Shown here piece by piece: positions 19,297-21,879 of a DNA stretch of 21,879 nt (positions are counted from its first letter, which is position 1; every line of letters begins with the position of its first letter). The stretch comes from a virus. A program made the translations under genes and the position numbers. Under the pieces are notes generated by a model. It had not been told where the DNA came from and did not search any database. It worked only from the letters and a program-made list of their open reading frames with translations. Location: positions 1-21,879 of the IMG/VR virus record IMGVR_UViG_3300030329_005440, one strand, 5' to 3'.

Positions 19297-21879
19297 TGGT
19301 GACTACTGTTTCGCGTAAAATGGCAACAAAATTGTCGCGCCAAATATCTGGTGCGGTCGATGTGCTCTCGGGAAATTCCAAAGAGCGGATTCGAACGCGT
19401 GAGGAGCTCGACAAACTTGTAGATCAAGAGATCCCGGACGAAAAGTTAGTTCCGGTAGGCCCGAGTGAGCCGTTTGAACAGCCGCCGGGACAGACGCAAA
19501 TGGAAACCACTGTTGTAAAAAATCCACAGAATCCTGATACTTCTGTTGCAAAAAAACAACAGCCAATTATTGAGCCTGTTAGCAAAGTTGCTGACGACGG
19601 CACGATCGAAACTCGAGAGGTGAGCCCGGAAGAGGTTGCTGACATAAAAGCAGGGTTGAAAGCTACAGATTTAGACACTACCGGAGTTCGACCAAATTTG
19701 AACAAAATTAATTCAGAAGATGATTTAAAAAAACTTATCGCTCTGATGTTTGATAAGTTTAAAAACGACGCTGGTCCAGGGGGTAAAAAAATCTTACGCA
19801 AAGGTCAGCGAGGTTTCCAACAAGTTATTGAAGATGCAAATCGGTTGGACAGTCACACGCTTATGTTAATGCTCCTTAATAGGGCTCCCGGCGACAGACC
19901 GTTCACCGACGCCGAACTGCTTGGAGCTCGAAACATGGTAGCCTCGATGGAGCAAGTCACACTGGATCTTCTAAACAAAGCTAGTGATTCGGGTGATGTG
20001 GTTGATGAACTAAACGCGGCACAAAGTATTAGTCTCACGGGATATGCGCTGACACAATTGGTGGGCGTGCAGGAAGATCTTGGCCGTGGTTTGGTTATGA
20101 ACAAAATTATGGCGGGACCGAGCAAAGCTCGAATGGATAAAATGAGTCAGCTTATGGCCGGTCGTGATGGCGCCGCGTTTCAAGTGACTGGAACAGATCA
20201 AGGCGGTGCGGTTATAACAAAAGCAAACGCAGAACAATTTTTACAAAATTATGGCGGTCGCGACAAACTTAAATTATTTCTCGAGCTCTACCGACAGTTA
20301 CCGACCGATAAACGCGGAACGTTTGCCAAGCGTAGCCTCGCAAGAAAAACCGGCGATAGCCTGGTCGAGATTTATCAAAGCTCTTTAATTTCAAATCCGA
20401 TAACCTTTATGTACAACTTGGTTGGAAATTCGATTATGACGACGATCCTGCCCATTGAAAGATTTTTTGAAGGCCGCCCTCGGGAGGCATTGTCAATGGT
20501 ATCCGCGGTTGCCAGGTATATGCCGCAAGCTTTGCGAGCTGGTTGGAGTGCTTTGAAGACCGAGCAAGCCTCCGATGCTACCACTAAATTTGATTCAAAC
20601 AATGTTCGCGCAATAAGCGCTGATGCCTGGGAAATGGATTCTGAAAGTGCGGCGGCGAAATTTTTAAACGGCTTTGGAATTTTTATGCGGATGCAGGGGT
20701 TCCGGCCTATGGTGGCCACTGATGAATTTTTTAAAGCGCTATTGAGAGGCATGGAGTTAGAAAGTCTAGCGACACGCTCTCAGTACGATACCTATCGCTT
20801 GGCCATGAAAAACGGAGCAAGCAAAGATGATGCTGCAACCATGGCAAACGAAAGCTGGTTATCGACGATTTACTCCGAGGAAAGTTTTACCCAAGCCAAT
20901 GAATTTGCGCGTATGGGAACCTTCCAAAATGACTTACCGGATCTTTTTAAAAAAATCACACCGATCGTAAACCACCCGATCTCGAAAATTTGGATACCGT
21001 TTTACAAAACGCCGACTAACATCGCGATTCGCGTTTATGAGCGTTCCCCCTTTGGGATCGTTAGTCCGACCGTTAACGCCCTACGAGCGTTACATCAAAA
21101 AGTGACCAAAGGCCAGGCTGACGCCGAAACGGTCGCGAAGATGCGGGCGCAGATGTCGAAGGTTATGGTCGGGACCGGGGTTGGTGCAACCATTATGAGT
21201 TTGGCCAGCGGACAGTACGGTGAAGATATTATTATGACGGGCTATGGGCCGACCGATGCGAAGCAGCGAGGTCAATGGTTGCAACGGCATAAACCTTATT
21301 CTTTTGGTGTTAAAAAAGAAGATGGCAGTTATGAATACATCAGTTACGAGCGCTATGATCCCCTGTCCGGGTTGTTAGCGCTCGCGGCCGATTCCAGGGA
21401 TACCCTGATCAATAATGACAACTCGGAGTTTGCCGATTCAATTGTTTTAAATCTTGGTCTATCAACCTTGAGATACATTGGATCTGCATTGCCGATGATG
21501 GATTTTGTCGGCGAGCTGATCGATTTGAATGGATCGCCCTACATTTCAGCAGAAGATCGAATCAATCGCGTGCGCGAGCTTGTTGCAAAACAGGCAACCG
21601 GAGCTGCCCTTGTTGTTGGACAACACGTTGCGACGGGCGGGCAGTATGGTCAAACTATGAGTGCGTTTACCGAAAGATATTTGTCCGACGGTGGAGAGTT
21701 TGCTTCCAACACCCGAGCGCCAAATCAATACGGCTATGTTTTAGATCTTGGATTTCAGCCCGAAATTCGCGGATCTTATGAGGCATTGCAAAAAATACGA
21801 AGTCGGATTCCCGTGTTTTCGAAGGGCGTTCCTCAACTACACAACGACTGGTTCGAGCCGGTGAAACAACTCACCGGCG
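19296..21879 (+). CDS. Large phage protein with LPD38-like region, 3' end outside window
   Basis: The frame is open for 861 codons from ATG 19296 (GGAGG at 19283-19287, 8 nt upstream) to the window edge; I translated it fully and found no stop. Residues 1-130 are charged and Pro-rich, a flexible linker. Residues about 130-340 are helical (QRGFQQVIEDANRL; SISLTGYALTQLVGVQEDLG). From about 352 the protein resembles the LPD38 type region of large polyvalent phage proteins: DSLVEIYQSSLISNPITFMY, NLVGNS, then long helices, FYKTPTNIAIRVYERSP, a hydrophobic segment (MVGTGVGATIMSLASGQYG), RYDPLSGLLALAAD, SNTRAPNQYGYV. It occupies the place of T7 gp16, so it is probably an inner-membrane-acting ejection protein. 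No lytic transglycosylase motif is visible in the part present. Confidence 0.75.
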   Translation, partial: MVTTVSRKMATKLSRQISGAVDVLSGNSKERIRTREELDKLVDQEIPDEKLVPVGPSEPFEQPPGQTQMETTVVKNPQNPDTSVAKKQQPIIEPVSKVADDGTIETREVSPEEVADIKAGLKATDLDTTGVRPNLNKINSEDDLKKLIALMFDKFKNDAGPGGKKILRKGQRGFQQVIEDANRLDSHTLMLMLLNRAPGDRPFTDAELLGARNMVASMEQVTLDLLNKASDSGDVVDELNAAQSISLTGYALTQLVGVQEDLGRGLVMNKIMAGPSKARMDKMSQLMAGRDGAAFQVTGTDQGGAVITKANAEQFLQNYGGRDKLKLFLELYRQLPTDKRGTFAKRSLARKTGDSLVEIYQSSLISNPITFMYNLVGNSIMTTILPIERFFEGRPREALSMVSAVARYMPQALRAGWSALKTEQASDATTKFDSNNVRAISADAWEMDSESAAAKFLNGFGIFMRMQGFRPMVATDEFFKALLRGMELESLATRSQYDTYRLAMKNGASKDDAATMANESWLSTIYSEESFTQANEFARMGTFQNDLPDLFKKITPIVNHPISKIWIPFYKTPTNIAIRVYERSPFGIVSPTVNALRALHQKVTKGQADAETVAKMRAQMSKVMVGTGVGATIMSLASGQYGEDIIMTGYGPTDAKQRGQWLQRHKPYSFGVKKEDGSYEYISYERYDPLSGLLALAADSRDTLINNDNSEFADSIVLNLGLSTLRYIGSALPMMDFVGELIDLNGSPYISAEDRINRVRELVAKQATGAALVVGQHVATGGQYGQTMSAFTERYLSDGGEFASNTRAPNQYGYVLDLGFQPEIRGSYEALQKIRSRIPVFSKGVPQLHNDWFEPVKQLTG

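Noticed and set aside
1-21879. CRISPR arrays, tRNA genes, transposases, integrase, attachment sites
   Set aside because: None was found: no regularly spaced repeats beyond the three iterons, no cloverleaf with CCA-type end, and no transposase or recombinase motifs in any supported frame.

Overview
The window is part of the genome of a tailed, short-tailed (podovirus-type) double-stranded DNA phage, or a prophage of that kind, most likely infecting a Gram-negative bacterium. The evidence is an unbroken, tightly overlapping block of virion genes in the canonical order: terminase small and large subunits, T7-type portal, scaffold, capsid, two tail-tube proteins and internal ejection proteins. 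A T7-like set of internal virion proteins implies that DNA is ejected across two membranes. No integrase, tRNA, CRISPR or insertion sequence is seen. The host cannot be named from this sequence.

Layout. (1) 1-344, minus strand: the start of a small conserved phage/plasmid-type protein, divergent from everything else. A perfect inverted repeat (375-395) sits in the divergent gap, next to a ribbon-helix-helix protein gene (471-647) that could bind it. (2) 640-2941: DNA-metabolism genes, namely two small PD-(D/E)XK-like nuclease candidates, a winged-helix replication initiator and two small proteins. Inside the initiator gene lies a lambda-O-like origin: three 18-bp palindromic iterons in one reading phase, an AT-rich stretch, and a perfect DnaA box on each side. 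(3) 2941-4223: a SleB-type cell wall hydrolase and a C5 cytosine DNA methyltransferase. A second, long reading frame with its own Shine-Dalgarno overprints the methyltransferase and carries motifs of another phage protein family. (4) 4216-9596: TerS, TerL, a GNAT-like protein, a small linker gene, portal, a Bbp19-like protein and scaffold. (5) 9599-10318: an AT-rich island (about 32% GC by hand count) with a truncated small gene, a frameshifted gene, two terminators and a long capsid leader. (6) 10319-11499: major capsid and putative decoration protein, closed by a strong terminator. (7) 11515-21879: two tail tubular proteins, gp14-like and gp15-like internal proteins, a mosaic gp16-position protein with a foreign-looking central module, a 41-residue gene, and a very large protein cut by the window end.

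How it works together: the early block would copy the phage DNA from the iteron origin; the methyltransferase would protect or mark it; terminase would package it through the portal into the capsid/scaffold shell; the tail tube and internal proteins would deliver it to the next cell. Almost every gene junction on the plus strand is an ATGA or TAATG overlap, so translation is probably coupled over long transcripts. The capsid and decoration genes are bracketed by terminators and may be a separately tuned transcription unit.

The most notable items are the overprinted gene inside the methyltransferase, the complete-looking origin inside the initiator gene, the foreign module in the ejection protein, and the AT-rich, frame-broken island before the capsid gene.
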